From: Prevotella sp. UBA4268
Lineage (GTDB): Bacteria > Bacteroidota > Bacteroidia > Bacteroidales > Bacteroidaceae
Direction of reading: 5' to 3'
Assembly (NCBI GenBank): GCA_002395135.1
Contig: DGWC01000013.1
Span: forward strand, 24,319 to 88,318
DNA: 64,000 nt
The translations under genes and the position numbers were made by a program. Shown here in pieces: positions 46,145 through 56,400 of this stretch. Every line of letters starts with the position of its first letter. Position 1 is the first letter of the stretch. The notes under the pieces were generated by a model. That model was not told where the DNA came from. It saw only the letters and a program-made list of their open reading frames with translations, and did not search any database.

Positions 46145-46741
46145 ATGAAACAGAAATTCAATATCATAACAAGTACATGCGTACCTCTTCCATTAGAGAA
46201 TGTTGACACCGACCAGATTATCCCGGCTCGCTTCCTAAAGGCAACGACACGTGAGGAACGCTTTTTCGGGGACAATCTTTTTCGTGACTGGCGTTACCGT
46301 GCTGATGGTACGCTGAATGACAGTTTTGTGTTGAACAACGCCACTTACAAAGGATGTATCTTGGTGGCAGGAAAGAATTTTGGCTGCGGTTCCAGCAGGG
46401 AGCATGCGGCATGGGCCATTGCCGGATATGGTTTTCGGGTTGTAGTGAGTAGTTTTTTTGCTGATATTCACAAAAACAACGAACTCAATAACTTTGTCCT
46501 TCCGGTGGTTGTGAGCGAAGACTTTCTTGCAGAACTGTTTTCCTGCATCGAGAAAAACCCAGGAACTGAGGTTGAAGTAAATCTTCCTGAACAGACCATA
46601 ACCAACAAAGAATCAGGTAGAACAGAGAGATTCGACATCAATGGATATAAAAAGCATTGCCTGATGAATGGTCTTGACGATATAGACTATCTTATTCAGA
46701 ATAAAGAACTGATTGAATACTGGGAGCAAAACAACAGGTGA
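46145..46741 (+). CDS. leuD: 3-isopropylmalate dehydratase small subunit
   Basis: LeuD is the swivelling small subunit of the isomerase. The 198-residue protein has the opening NVDTDQIIPARFLK and the substrate-binding loop GKNFGCGSSREHAAWAI. It lies between leuC and the cimA-like gene, whose alternative GTG start overlaps its stop. Confidence 0.97.
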   Translation: MKQKFNIITSTCVPLPLENVDTDQIIPARFLKATTREERFFGDNLFRDWRYRADGTLNDSFVLNNATYKGCILVAGKNFGCGSSREHAAWAIAGYGFRVVVSSFFADIHKNNELNNFVLPVVVSEDFLAELFSCIEKNPGTEVEVNLPEQTITNKESGRTERFDINGYKKHCLMNGLDDIDYLIQNKELIEYWEQNNR

Positions 46742-46746
46742 GTTTC

Positions 46747-48309
46747 ATGGGAACAAGTGAAAGTATCAATTCGTATACGCGATTGCAGCCGTTTATAGAA
46801 ATAATGGACTGCACGCTGCGCGATGGGGAACAGACATCAGGAGTGAGTTTCTTGCCTCATGAAAAACTGATGATTGCAAGAGTTTTGCTGCGTGATGTGA
46901 ATGTTGACCGCATTGAGGTCGCATCGGCACGTGTGAGTGAAGGTGAAAAAGATGCGGTGAGCATGATTTGCAGATATGCGCAACAACACGGAATGCTTAA
47001 CAGAGTGGAGGTCTTAGGCTTTGTTGATGGCGGGAAATCTGTCAATTGGATTGCTGACACGGGATGCAAGGTGGTGAATCTCCTGGCAAAAGGTAGTGAA
47101 AAGCATTGTTGCGGTCAACTTCACAAAAGTGTTGACGACCATGTGGCAGACATTTTGGAGTGTGTGAAAATGGCGGAAGATAAGGGAATGACAGTAAATC
47201 TCTATCTGGAAGACTGGAGCAACGGTATGAAAGATTCTCCCCATTACATATACGCGATGCTTGATGCGCTGACAAAGACTTCTATACGCCGCATTATGTT
47301 GCCCGACACCTTGGGAATCCTGAATCCTTTGCAGGTGATAGAATACATGCGAAAGATGCAGAAACGCTATCCAGATGCTCATTTCGATTTCCATGCCCAC
47401 AACGACTATGATCTGGCTGTCAGTAATTCGCTCGCCGCCGTATTAAGCGGGTGTAAAGGGCTTCATGTAACCGTGAATGGGCTGGGTGAGCGTTGCGGTA
47501 ATGCGTCGTTATCCAGTGTGCAAGTAATCTTGAAAGATCAGTTTCATGCCAAGACAAACATCCATGAAGACAGGTTGAACGAAATCAGCAGACTGGTTGA
47601 AGGGTATAGCGGCATTGCCGTGGCACCTAATCAGCCTGTAATAGGTGAGAATGTATTCACTCAAGTGGCTGGTGTGCATGCCGATGGTGACTCAAAAGCG
47701 GGACTATATTATAATGCATTGAAACCTGAGAGGTTCGGCCGAAAGCGTGAATACGCACTGGGAAAGAACAGCGGAAGGGCGAATATTGCGAAAAACCTTG
47801 AGGAACTTGGCCTTGTGCTAACACCGGAGCAGACGCAGAGAGTGACCAGGCGCATTACGGAATTAGGCGACCGAAAGGAAATCGTAACCCAAGAAGACCT
47901 GCCCTTCATCGTGAGTGATGTGCTGAAACACGATGTGCCAGAAGAGAAAATAAAACTGGTGAGTTATATGGTGAGTACTGCTTATGGTCTGAAACCGCTT
48001 GCCAGCATTAAAGTGGAGATTGGCGGCAGGCAATATGAGGCAGATTCTACTGGCGACGGACAGTATGATGCCTTTGTGAAAGCGCTCCGGAAAATATACA
48101 AAGACAATTTAGGGCGTACGTTCCCCGTGCTTGCCAACTATGCGGTGAGCATTCCGCCAGGTGGAAGAACAGATGCTTTGGTACAGACCGTGATCTCTTG
48201 GCATAATGGAGACAAAGTGATTAGAACACGTGGACTGGATGCAGATCAGACCGAGGCTGCCATTAAAGCCACCATTAAAATGCTGAATATCTTTGAAGCA
48301 CAGAACTGA
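46747..48309 (+). CDS. cimA: second LeuA-family enzyme, probable citramalate synthase
   Basis: I start at ATG 46747 (520 residues), preceded by AGGTGAG at a good distance; a GTG at 46738 is the alternative. The barrel motif is DCTLRDGEQTSGVSF, the metal site is DFHAHNDYDLAVSNS, and a C-terminal allosteric domain is present from about residue 390. It is clearly paralogous to LeuA but divergent. Since a true leuA is in the same operon, I infer that it makes (R)-citramalate from pyruvate and acetyl-CoA, which LeuCD and LeuB turn into 2-ketobutyrate for isoleucine. The gene symbol is therefore provisional. Confidence 0.8.
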   Translation: MGTSESINSYTRLQPFIEIMDCTLRDGEQTSGVSFLPHEKLMIARVLLRDVNVDRIEVASARVSEGEKDAVSMICRYAQQHGMLNRVEVLGFVDGGKSVNWIADTGCKVVNLLAKGSEKHCCGQLHKSVDDHVADILECVKMAEDKGMTVNLYLEDWSNGMKDSPHYIYAMLDALTKTSIRRIMLPDTLGILNPLQVIEYMRKMQKRYPDAHFDFHAHNDYDLAVSNSLAAVLSGCKGLHVTVNGLGERCGNASLSSVQVILKDQFHAKTNIHEDRLNEISRLVEGYSGIAVAPNQPVIGENVFTQVAGVHADGDSKAGLYYNALKPERFGRKREYALGKNSGRANIAKNLEELGLVLTPEQTQRVTRRITELGDRKEIVTQEDLPFIVSDVLKHDVPEEKIKLVSYMVSTAYGLKPLASIKVEIGGRQYEADSTGDGQYDAFVKALRKIYKDNLGRTFPVLANYAVSIPPGGRTDALVQTVISWHNGDKVIRTRGLDADQTEAAIKATIKMLNIFEAQN

Positions 48310-48339
48310 AGAAACAATTAATTATAAAACAACGAATAT

Positions 48340-49401
48340 ATGAAACTAAAAATTGCTGTATTGCCCGGTGACGGTATCGGACCGGAAATTATGAATCAAG
48401 GTGTCGCCGTGATGAACGCCATTGCTGAAAAATACAACCATGAGTTTGTCTATGAAGAGGCTATCTGCGGAGCACATGCCATTGATGAAGTGGGAGATCC
48501 TTTTCCCGATGACACTTTCCGCACGTGTATGAATGCCGATGCCGTGCTTTTTGCGGCTGTTGGTGACTTGCGCTACGATAACGATCCTACGGCAAAGGTA
48601 AGGCCTGAACAGGGCTTGCTTGCCATGCGAAAGAAATTGGGATTGTTTGCAAATATTCGCCCAGTTGCTACATTTGACTGCCTGCTTCACAAAAGCCCGC
48701 TGAAAGACGAACTATTGAAAGGTACCGACTTCGTGGTGATTCGCGAACTGACAGGTGGCATGTATTTTGGCGAAAAGTATCAGGACAACGACAAGGCTTA
48801 TGATACCGATATCTATACTCGCCCAGAAATTGAGCGCATTTTAAAAGTGGCGTTTGAGATGGCAATGAAGCGAAACAAGCACCTTACCGTTGTTGACAAG
48901 GCCAATGTGCTGGCATCTTCGCGTCTATGGCGACAGATTGCCAAGGAAATGGAACCACAATACCCGGACGTGAAAACAGATTATATGTTTATCGATAATG
49001 CCTCTATGCGAGTGCTTACCGAACCTCGTTTCTTCGACGTGATAGTAACGGAGAATACATTCGGAGATATTCTTACCGATGAAACCAGTTGTATTACGGG
49101 CAGTATGGGTTTGCAACCATCGGCATCATTGGGCGAACACACTCCGTTGTTTGAGCCTGTTCATGGTTCATGGCCTCAGGCCGCTGGTAAGAATCTTGCA
49201 AATCCGCTCGCTCAGATACTTTCTGCTGCCATGCTCTTGGAGCATTTCAATCTTGTAGAAGAAGGAAAAATGGTGAGAAATGCGGTAAATGCAAGTCTTG
49301 ACGCCAATGTGAGGACACCTGAAATACAGGTGGAAGGCGGAAAGACGTATGGAACAGAAGAAGTGGGTGAGTGGATCGTGGATTATATCCGGAATGCTTA
49401 G
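48340..49401 (+). CDS. leuB: 3-isopropylmalate dehydrogenase
   Basis: LeuB oxidatively decarboxylates 3-isopropylmalate with NAD, and methylmalate in the citramalate route. The 353-residue enzyme shows the opening [45 protein letters not shown], the metal-binding [17 protein letters not shown] and the cofactor loop [15 protein letters not shown]. It is 30 bp after the cimA-like gene. Confidence 0.97.
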   Translation: MKLKIAVLPGDGIGPEIMNQGVAVMNAIAEKYNHEFVYEEAICGAHAIDEVGDPFPDDTFRTCMNADAVLFAAVGDLRYDNDPTAKVRPEQGLLAMRKKLGLFANIRPVATFDCLLHKSPLKDELLKGTDFVVIRELTGGMYFGEKYQDNDKAYDTDIYTRPEIERILKVAFEMAMKRNKHLTVVDKANVLASSRLWRQIAKEMEPQYPDVKTDYMFIDNASMRVLTEPRFFDVIVTENTFGDILTDETSCITGSMGLQPSASLGEHTPLFEPVHGSWPQAAGKNLANPLAQILSAAMLLEHFNLVEEGKMVRNAVNASLDANVRTPEIQVEGGKTYGTEEVGEWIVDYIRNA

Positions 49402-49459
49402 CCGTTTCCACATGAGGCCTTATCTGATACAATACCAGAACTGAAGCAGAATTCAATAT

Positions 49460-50182
49460 ATGTGCCAAAGCATTAGAAAAGTATTACTGTTTGTTGTGTT
49501 ACAGATGTTGATTGCTAATATCATTGTGGCACAAGACAGGCGGGCTCTCCGTGACAGTCTTTCCATGGTTATGCAAAGACTGTCATATTCCCCGGAGTCT
49601 ATCGGTCTTCGGTTGAAAAAAGCATCGTTGAATATGCAACTGGAGCAATGGGAATATGCCAAAGACGAATATGATTATGTCATTAATCATGAACCGTTGA
49701 ACCTCACCGCGTTGTTCTTCAGGGCCTATGTCAACGAGAAACTGCATCGTTATCATTTTGCAAGGCTCGATTACCAGAGTCTTCTTTCGGTTGTTCCTTC
49801 AAACTTTGAGGGCAGGTTGGGACTTGCGCTACTCAACCAGAAAGACAAGCATTATACAGAGGCAATGGATCAGATGCATATTCTTGTCGAACAACATCCA
49901 GACAGCGCGGTGGCTCATGCTGCTTTGGCTGGCATCGAAAAAGAAAGAAACCTTTATGAGTTGGCCATCTATGATTATGGCAAGGCAATCTCTCTTGACC
50001 CAACAAACACCGATTATCTGCTTAACAGGGCAGATTTGTATATCAAACTGAAAAAATTCGCAGACGCGAATGATGATTTAGAGAGATTGGTTGCATTAGG
50101 TGTTTCCAGAACATCGTTAGAAGATTGGTTCCAAAAAACAACAAAAAAGAAGAAGCGAAAAGCATCTCGCAAGATAGAATAA
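49460..50182 (+). CDS. exported TPR protein
   Basis: The 240-residue protein has a signal peptide (RKVLLFVVLQMLIANIIVAQ) and about five tetratricopeptide-like units, for example EQWEYAKDEYDYVINHEPLN, HYTEAMDQMHILVEQHPDSA and LYELAIYDYGKAISLDPTNT. A basic tail (KKKKRKASRK) ends it. TPR proteins act as binding scaffolds, here probably periplasmic. It lies 58 bp after leuB and before the operon terminator, yet no link to leucine synthesis is evident. Confidence 0.85.
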   Translation: MCQSIRKVLLFVVLQMLIANIIVAQDRRALRDSLSMVMQRLSYSPESIGLRLKKASLNMQLEQWEYAKDEYDYVINHEPLNLTALFFRAYVNEKLHRYHFARLDYQSLLSVVPSNFEGRLGLALLNQKDKHYTEAMDQMHILVEQHPDSAVAHAALAGIEKERNLYELAIYDYGKAISLDPTNTDYLLNRADLYIKLKKFADANDDLERLVALGVSRTSLEDWFQKTTKKKKRKASRKIE

Positions 50183-50238
50183 CAATGAGTATTCTGAGTT
50201 GAAAACTGATAAGATGTCAGTGTTTGAGTGGCTTTTAT

Positions 50239-50266
50239 AAGCAGGGGATAAGGCCCCTGCTTTTTT
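50239..50266 (+). terminator. terminator of the leu operon / TPR gene
   Basis: A 9-bp stem (50239-50247 with 50254-50262) with a run of T residues at 50261-50266. Confidence 0.9.
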
Positions 50267-50267
50267 A

Positions 50268-50289
50268 ATGCGCTACAAATGCGCTACAA
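50268..50289. repeat. 11-bp perfect tandem duplication near tRNA-Cys
   Basis: ATGCGCTACAA occurs twice head to tail (50268-50278, 50279-50289), between a terminator and the tRNA-Cys terminator. Confidence 0.6.
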
Positions 50290-50311
50290 ATCTTTAAAAT
50301 GCGTGATAAAC

Positions 50312-50346
50312 AAAAATCGGAAACCCTTGATAATGAGGGGTTTCCG
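50312..50346 (-). terminator. tRNA-Cys terminator
   Basis: On the minus strand a perfect 9-bp stem (50346-50338 with 50326-50318) is followed by ATTTTTG. Confidence 0.85.
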
Positions 50347-50358
50347 AATATTGGTGTG

Positions 50359-50429
50359 AGGTGCCTAGCGGAGTCGAACCGCTCTATACGGTTTTGCAGA
50401 CCGTCACATAACCGCTTTGTTAAGGCACC
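50359..50429 (-). tRNA. tRNA-Cys (anticodon GCA)
   Basis: The minus strand folds as a cloverleaf. The acceptor is GGTGCCT/AGGCACC, the anticodon arm is ACGGT-CTGCAAA-ACCGT with anticodon GCA, and the T arm is AGCGG-TTCGACT-CCGCT. The discriminator is U73, as expected for tRNA-Cys. CCA is not encoded. Confidence 0.95.
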
Positions 50430-50446
50430 ATTGCGATTTGCGGATG

Positions 50447-50478
50447 CAAAGATATAACATTTCTTTTGAATAACCAAA
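50447..50478 (-). promoter_or_regulatory. tRNA-Cys promoter
   Basis: On the minus strand TTTG (50478-50475), a 20-bp spacer and TATCTTTG (50454-50447) match the consensus exactly. Confidence 0.85.
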
Positions 50479-50517
50479 TTTTTCTGTTGTTTTTTGTCTT
50501 GTCATCTCGAAAACACG

Positions 50518-50709
50518 CTATTCAGATGTCCAGCACTTAGGTTTTGCTTTCTTGTTCTTGTGCTTTTTTCGCTGTATATCCTTCAGTGCGCAACCAGCAC
50601 ATCCATAACACGGGTCACCCGCATGCCTAATTGCATTGAAAACCCGATATGCAACGTAGGCTGCAGATAACACGACGGCTATACCTATTATAATATATTG
50701 TACTGTCAT
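50518..50709 (-). CDS. FeoB-associated Cys-rich membrane protein
   Basis: The 63-residue protein has one N-terminal membrane helix (YIIIGIAVVLSAAYVAYRVF) followed by DPCYGCAGCALK (C34, C37, C40) and a Lys-rich tail. This matches the small Cys-rich membrane proteins often encoded beside feoB in Bacteroidetes, where a role in ferrous iron transport is presumed. No feoB is in the window; the neighbour upstream is addB, 12 bp away. The function is therefore uncertain. Confidence 0.75.
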   Translation of the reverse strand: MTVQYIIIGIAVVLSAAYVAYRVFNAIRHAGDPCYGCAGCALKDIQRKKHKNKKAKPKCWTSE

Positions 50710-50721
50710 TACCCAATATGT

Positions 50722-53439
50722 TTACAGTCCGCACAGTTGCTTATAATGGCAAGTCTGGCAAATATTCCTGTCTTCAGTAGGAATGAAGTCGGTTTCAGGC
50801 TCGAAAATTTCTACCAAGACGTTTTTCAGAAGACTGATAAATTCTTCATCATACTTTTTTATATCCTTTATTGTCTCTTTTCCAATGACGAGTGTAGGTT
50901 CTTCATTGGTGTACTGAATGAAAAGCAGGGCCGGAGAAACGGGCTGCTGATGGCTGTTGAGACGCGCGTCTTTACTGACCAGGTGGGAGTAGAGCATGGT
51001 TTGTATATAGTAGTCGGCATGCTTTTGGGGATTGATAGGCCTCTCAAACAACTCCTCTACACTGTATACTTTCGTGGATTGTTTCTTCCCGCCGGTCTTA
51101 TAGTCAACAACTCTTATGGTCTCTTCATGGCAGATGGAATCCTTAACCATATCCAAACGGTCGACAATTCCCCCGATTCTTACATTCACAACGCCTCTTG
51201 ATGTCTGAATATCCAGTTCCCCTTGCACGAATTTCTCCAGTCCTAATACCTGGAATGGCGCCAATTCCTTATCAATGGCAAGCAATCGTTTGATGTATTG
51301 TATGATTACTTCGCGGTTGATTAGGTGAAGCCCGTTTTCAGGGGCATCAATTTTCATTTCCTGACGGAATGCTTCGTCAACGGCCCACTCAATTTTGTGT
51401 GGGTGCTTTTCTATATATTCAATATCGCCAGGCATGATACATTGACTCTGTTCTGTCAACGTATCGTATAATATCTGGGATGCCTTATGGAAAATGTTTC
51501 CAAATGCCCGGTTGTCAATCAGGTCCTCATCGTCGTTATCGGGTTCTTTGATTCCAGAAATATTGTTGAAATAGAACTGCAAGGGACATCTCAGATAGCG
51601 GTTGATGAACGTTGGATAGATGCCTTTGTCGGCCATTTCGTGGAGAATCTGTATGGATTCTTCTGTTTTTTTGATGGCGTGCGGGCGTATAGGTATCTGT
51701 TTCTGTCCTGCATTTAGCGACATTCTGCGAATCAAATGCTTCCCCTCCACCATCATTTGTAGCATGAATCGGCTCATTTCCCCAGTTTGTCCGTCGTCGG
51801 TAGAATTGTTATAGAGTATGGTGATGTCTTCTGCCTTTTGTAATAATCTGTGGAAATAATAGGCAAATACGGCTACTTTGTTGTCGATGGTTGTCAGTCC
51901 AAACGCTTTTCTGATAGAATAGGGGATGAAACTGGAGTCGTTGATGCCTTTAGGCATGTTGCCCTCATTGCAAGAGAGTAGCAACAAGTGTTTGAAATCC
52001 AAGTTTCTCGTTTCAAGTACACCCATTATCTGCACGCCTTCAATAGGTTCGCCATGGAATGGGATGGATATGGTGTTGACATGTTGCTGCACAAGTTTCT
52101 GGATAGTGAACGAATCAGCCGTTAAATCACCAGATTGTATCAGGTTGTTCATCCTGTTGAGCAGCGTATACATACGGAATATGGCTTCCTGTTGGAATCC
52201 GTCGTTGTCGTTTTTCGTTTTCTCGGCAATTGTCTTTACGAGCGTGAGAGCAGACGAGATGATGTCATTTACGTTCTCAGCAAGCATTTCTTCCGCAATC
52301 AGTGAGGCATAAGGATGATGGATGAGGCGTTTATACGTGCGTTTTCCACCATATATGCAATAGTTAAACCATTGCATGACGAAAGAACTTATCAGAGTGC
52401 TTTGCAATGGGTAGCCTGTTGTGATATTCACTTTTTCTACTTCATCAGGCAGACAATGGATAACGGTGGGGAGCAGATGCTCGTCGCACATCACGACGGC
52501 AGTTTCTTTGCCGCCGCGATAACGGTTTTGGTCGCGCAACCATTTGCTTACAAATCTGGCCTGTATGTTTTCTGTGGTGGCGCTGATATATGTTATTTGC
52601 TTTTCTTTATTGAAATTGTTGTAGATCTCATCTTGTTGAATGTCCAGTTCATTAGGGAACATGGCGAGATGCTGTATGATAAACCTTCCGGCCTCGCTGT
52701 CTGCGTTCTTGTATGAGATGTCAAAATCCCAATAAAACCGTGCTTTCCCTTCTTGATGTATCATCTGGAAGACTCTTTTTTCTACTTGATGGAGCAGATT
52801 AAAGCCTACAAATATATACAATTCATGGTCAGTTTGCAGTCTTTCTCTTTCTGCAATCTCCCGATAGAGCATTCCCTCGTAGGCAAAACCTTGCTCCTCA
52901 AGTCTCTGTTTATAGTCTTTGTAGATATCGAACAGGTGACTCCACAATTCAAGAAACTTTTTTTTGAGTTCAGAATTATGCTCTTCGCTGAAATTGTTGA
53001 AGAATCTCTTGAGCACGTTGATCTGATCTTCCGACAAATACGACACATCGTCGAGTTCGTGGATGTGTTTAAGATTTGAGAATACCTGGCTGGCATCGGC
53101 CATGTTCTTGTCTATATCGTCGAAATCAGAAAGCAGCAGTTGCCCCCAACTATAGAAATGGTCGAGCGTTTCATTCTTTCTCGTACACTTTATATAACTC
53201 TTATACAAGTCGCAAACCAGTTTCATGTCGTCGGCAACCGTCAATGATGATTGCTTACGGAAAAAGTCGCTGATGGTAATATATGACGGAGTCCACACGG
53301 GTTGCTTTGCCAATTTGGCAAGATGTGTGTTCATGAACAGGGATGCGCGTTTGTTGGGGAACACCAGAGCCACATGCGACAGGTCGGTACCATATTTTTC
53401 AAGTAAATCGGCCGCAACATATTCAAGAAAACTTTTCAT
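50722..53439 (-). CDS. AddB-like PD-(D/E)XK nuclease subunit
   Basis: The 905-residue protein resembles AddB of the AddAB helicase-nuclease that processes double-strand breaks for RecA. The N-terminal inactive-helicase region starts VALVFPNKRASLFMNTHLA. The C-terminal nuclease has FGNIFHKASQILYD and the catalytic RVVDYKTGGKK (Asp and Lys). Iron-sulfur Cys residues appear as RYLRCPLQFYF and the end cluster ICQTCHYKQLC. Its start overlaps the addA-like stop by 1 bp, so they are translationally coupled. I leave the symbol blank because this phylum's version is divergent. Confidence 0.88.
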   Translation of the reverse strand: MKSFLEYVAADLLEKYGTDLSHVALVFPNKRASLFMNTHLAKLAKQPVWTPSYITISDFFRKQSSLTVADDMKLVCDLYKSYIKCTRKNETLDHFYSWGQLLLSDFDDIDKNMADASQVFSNLKHIHELDDVSYLSEDQINVLKRFFNNFSEEHNSELKKKFLELWSHLFDIYKDYKQRLEEQGFAYEGMLYREIAERERLQTDHELYIFVGFNLLHQVEKRVFQMIHQEGKARFYWDFDISYKNADSEAGRFIIQHLAMFPNELDIQQDEIYNNFNKEKQITYISATTENIQARFVSKWLRDQNRYRGGKETAVVMCDEHLLPTVIHCLPDEVEKVNITTGYPLQSTLISSFVMQWFNYCIYGGKRTYKRLIHHPYASLIAEEMLAENVNDIISSALTLVKTIAEKTKNDNDGFQQEAIFRMYTLLNRMNNLIQSGDLTADSFTIQKLVQQHVNTISIPFHGEPIEGVQIMGVLETRNLDFKHLLLLSCNEGNMPKGINDSSFIPYSIRKAFGLTTIDNKVAVFAYYFHRLLQKAEDITILYNNSTDDGQTGEMSRFMLQMMVEGKHLIRRMSLNAGQKQIPIRPHAIKKTEESIQILHEMADKGIYPTFINRYLRCPLQFYFNNISGIKEPDNDDEDLIDNRAFGNIFHKASQILYDTLTEQSQCIMPGDIEYIEKHPHKIEWAVDEAFRQEMKIDAPENGLHLINREVIIQYIKRLLAIDKELAPFQVLGLEKFVQGELDIQTSRGVVNVRIGGIVDRLDMVKDSICHEETIRVVDYKTGGKKQSTKVYSVEELFERPINPQKHADYYIQTMLYSHLVSKDARLNSHQQPVSPALLFIQYTNEEPTLVIGKETIKDIKKYDEEFISLLKNVLVEIFEPETDFIPTEDRNICQTCHYKQLCGL

Positions 53440-56400
53440 TACTTTACCTCCTCAATCTTATTGTTATACACATACCATAGATACCCTTTAACATGGTGAT
53501 GCCCCATTGATTGGAGTAGATTGACATATTCTTGCACTTGCTGGTGGTATTCTTCACGGGGACGGCCAAACTTGAAATCAACGACAATGGTCTGGTTTCC
53601 GTCTGTCATGACTCGGTCCGGACGACGTTCCACCACATTTCCACTGCTGTCGAGAAACACAATACTGCATTCGTTGAACAGTTTCCATTTCTCGCTAAAC
53701 CATTCTTGTATGCGGGGATCGGAGAGGCGTTTCTCCAGCAGACTCCTGATTTTCGACGGAGAGATTTCTTCATCATAGAGAATGCCATCGTTCTCCAACT
53801 GCTTTAGCATCATGGGAATGTCGTCGGTAGTCCTTATTTGCGAGAACACGCCGTGCAGCACATTGCCCATTTTTATATATTGCTGTCGTTGGCGTTCCTC
53901 ATCATCCATCGGCATATCGTCTGCCGTGTCTGATACGAAATCGCGGCTTTTGTTGCTTTGGCGGAATTCCACATGGTTCTTAAACGACTCTATTTGCAAG
54001 TTCAAGGTTTCTGGCTTCCTGGTGAAAATATTGTCTTCGGTGTTCTTTTCTTTATCCGTTTGCCTGATAGAAAGCGTTCCATATTCGTAAATAATGGGGG
54101 ATTCTTCATCTTCTTCGTCGCTACAGAAATAGTCGGCATTATCTAATGAAAGATTTTCCAAGACATTTTTTATGAGAGCACTTCTGTTTCCCTTGCCGTC
54201 TTTCTTCCCGATTACAAACAGATTCCTGATGGCGCGTGTAAACGCCACGTATAGCAGATTGAGGTTGTCAACGCAGTTTTGCAGGTGTTCATGGATATAG
54301 TCCTTTTCATAATAGGTGTCCATGAGTTTTCCGCTATAGTCTACCGGGATGAGCGGCAGTTGGTTATATGGGTGTATGTCGGGCGATTTGCACCATAGCG
54401 TGTTAGGCAATTCAAGATACCAATCGCAATATGGGATGATAACATGGTCGAATTCAAGGCCTTTTGATTTGTGTATACTAAGCAGCCTTATGCCGTTTAC
54501 GTCGCTGCTGTGTATGGTTTTCTTGTGGATGCTCTCCTCCCACATCTTCAGAAACCCTTCGAGATCGGCTCCGTTTTCATCGGTGAACGCTGAAAGGTGG
54601 TCGTAAAACGCGCACACGTAAGCACTTTGATTGTCGAGTTTTTCCAGATGATACCAATTGTAGAGATACTCCATCAAATCGATGAGCGGCATCTTCTGCA
54701 TCTCAATCCGTTGTGTATCGGTGAAATCGGGTAGGGGGGTGCCGTTGATATAAGTGTATGTCTTTTCAGCATTGGCACGTGCCAGCATGTCATCGGGATG
54801 AACCAGCATCTCGCATACGTTTATAAGGCTTCTCACAGCCAGTGAAAAGTCGAGTTGAAATGCTTCGTCGCTGATGATGCAAACATCTTTCCTATATTGC
54901 AGGAAATACTCGGCGATTTTGGGAATATGCTTGTTGGTCCTGACCAATATGGCTATTTCGTTCTCCTTGGCACCTGCATTCAGCAGTTCGTCAACAGTGT
55001 CTGCTATCATCGTCAGGGTGGCTTCGTCGTAGTCTTGCTTGGGTAGCAGGGTGATTCTCACTTTGCCCGCCTGCTCTTTTCCTGTGGGAGAACATTGTGC
55101 CACGTCGTTATAGGCTTGCTTCAATTCTTCTGCCTCTGCCGGATTGATGCTTTTTTCATTCTCGTATTCTATGCTTCTGGCCTGCTCGAAGAACGCATTG
55201 TTGAAGTCAACGATGTTTTTGCATGAGCGATAGTTGAAGTTCAATGGTCTCACATCAATGGTTTTCCCCGTTGACGCGAACTCTCCGTCGATGTTGTTCA
55301 GCAGTTTCCAGTCGCCGCTACGCCACCTGTATATGCTTTGCTTCACGTCGCCCACAATCAGATTTCTTGTGATGTCTGCATGTTTTGAATAGGTGGCGTG
55401 GCTCATGGTCTCCTCAAGCAGTATTTGGAAATTCCTCCATTGGATGGTGCTTGTGTCTTGAAATTCATCAATCATGATATGATCCAGCGCCGTGCCTATC
55501 TTTTCAAAGATGAAAGGACTGTCGCTTTTGTCTATCAGGTCATGAAGGAACTGTTGGGTGTCGCTAAGCAGAAACCGGTTGGCTTCTTCGTTCATCTCGC
55601 GCACTTCCTGCTCAATGCTTCCGAGAAGGCGTAGTTCGTTGAGATGTCTGAGCGTGATTTCTGCCGTCAGGTAGTTCTTCCACATGACGGGTCTGGCCTG
55701 TTCAGCGTCGTGTAGCAGTGGCATCAGCACCGTTTCTGCCAGTTGCATAATCTTTTCTTTGTCGCTGCTTGTCTTTGTGGTCCATTTTGCCGCGTCGCAT
55801 AAGCATTTCTCCACAGTGGCATTGAAGCATTTCTTGTCGCTGAAATCATTGCCTTTGAGTTTCTTGAAATAACTGCCGATGCTTTTGTCTTTGCCAGCAA
55901 AAGAATCGTATTGCAACTGGTTCTGTTCCAGGATCTGGTCAAACCGGTCGGCGAAAAGCAACATTTCCTTTTGGGCTTGCTCCTTGATCTGAACAAGGTC
56001 TTGTCTGAATTTAGCGAAGAACCCCTTTTGTCCGATTACTTTTTTCAACTCTTCGCTGTTCGACTTATAGTAATCCCTGAAAATGGTCTTGCCGAATCTC
56101 TTGATGCTTCCTATTACGTTCCAACTCTTGTCATCCTCGATATTCTGTTCAATGAAGTCGATAATCCATTTCAACATCATATCGTTTTTGTCAAGTTTGT
56201 CTATCATCTGGTCCACAGCCAGTTCCTCTATCTGGTTGTCATTCAGTTCAATTCGCAGGTTGGCAGCCAGGTCTAATTCGTGCGCCAGGTTGCGTAAAAT
56301 GGTCTGAAAGAAACTGTCTATGGTTTCTACATGGAAGTAACTGTAGTTGTGAATCAGGTTTTTCAAGGCGATGCCGGCCCGTTCTGAGACTTCGGCTGGC

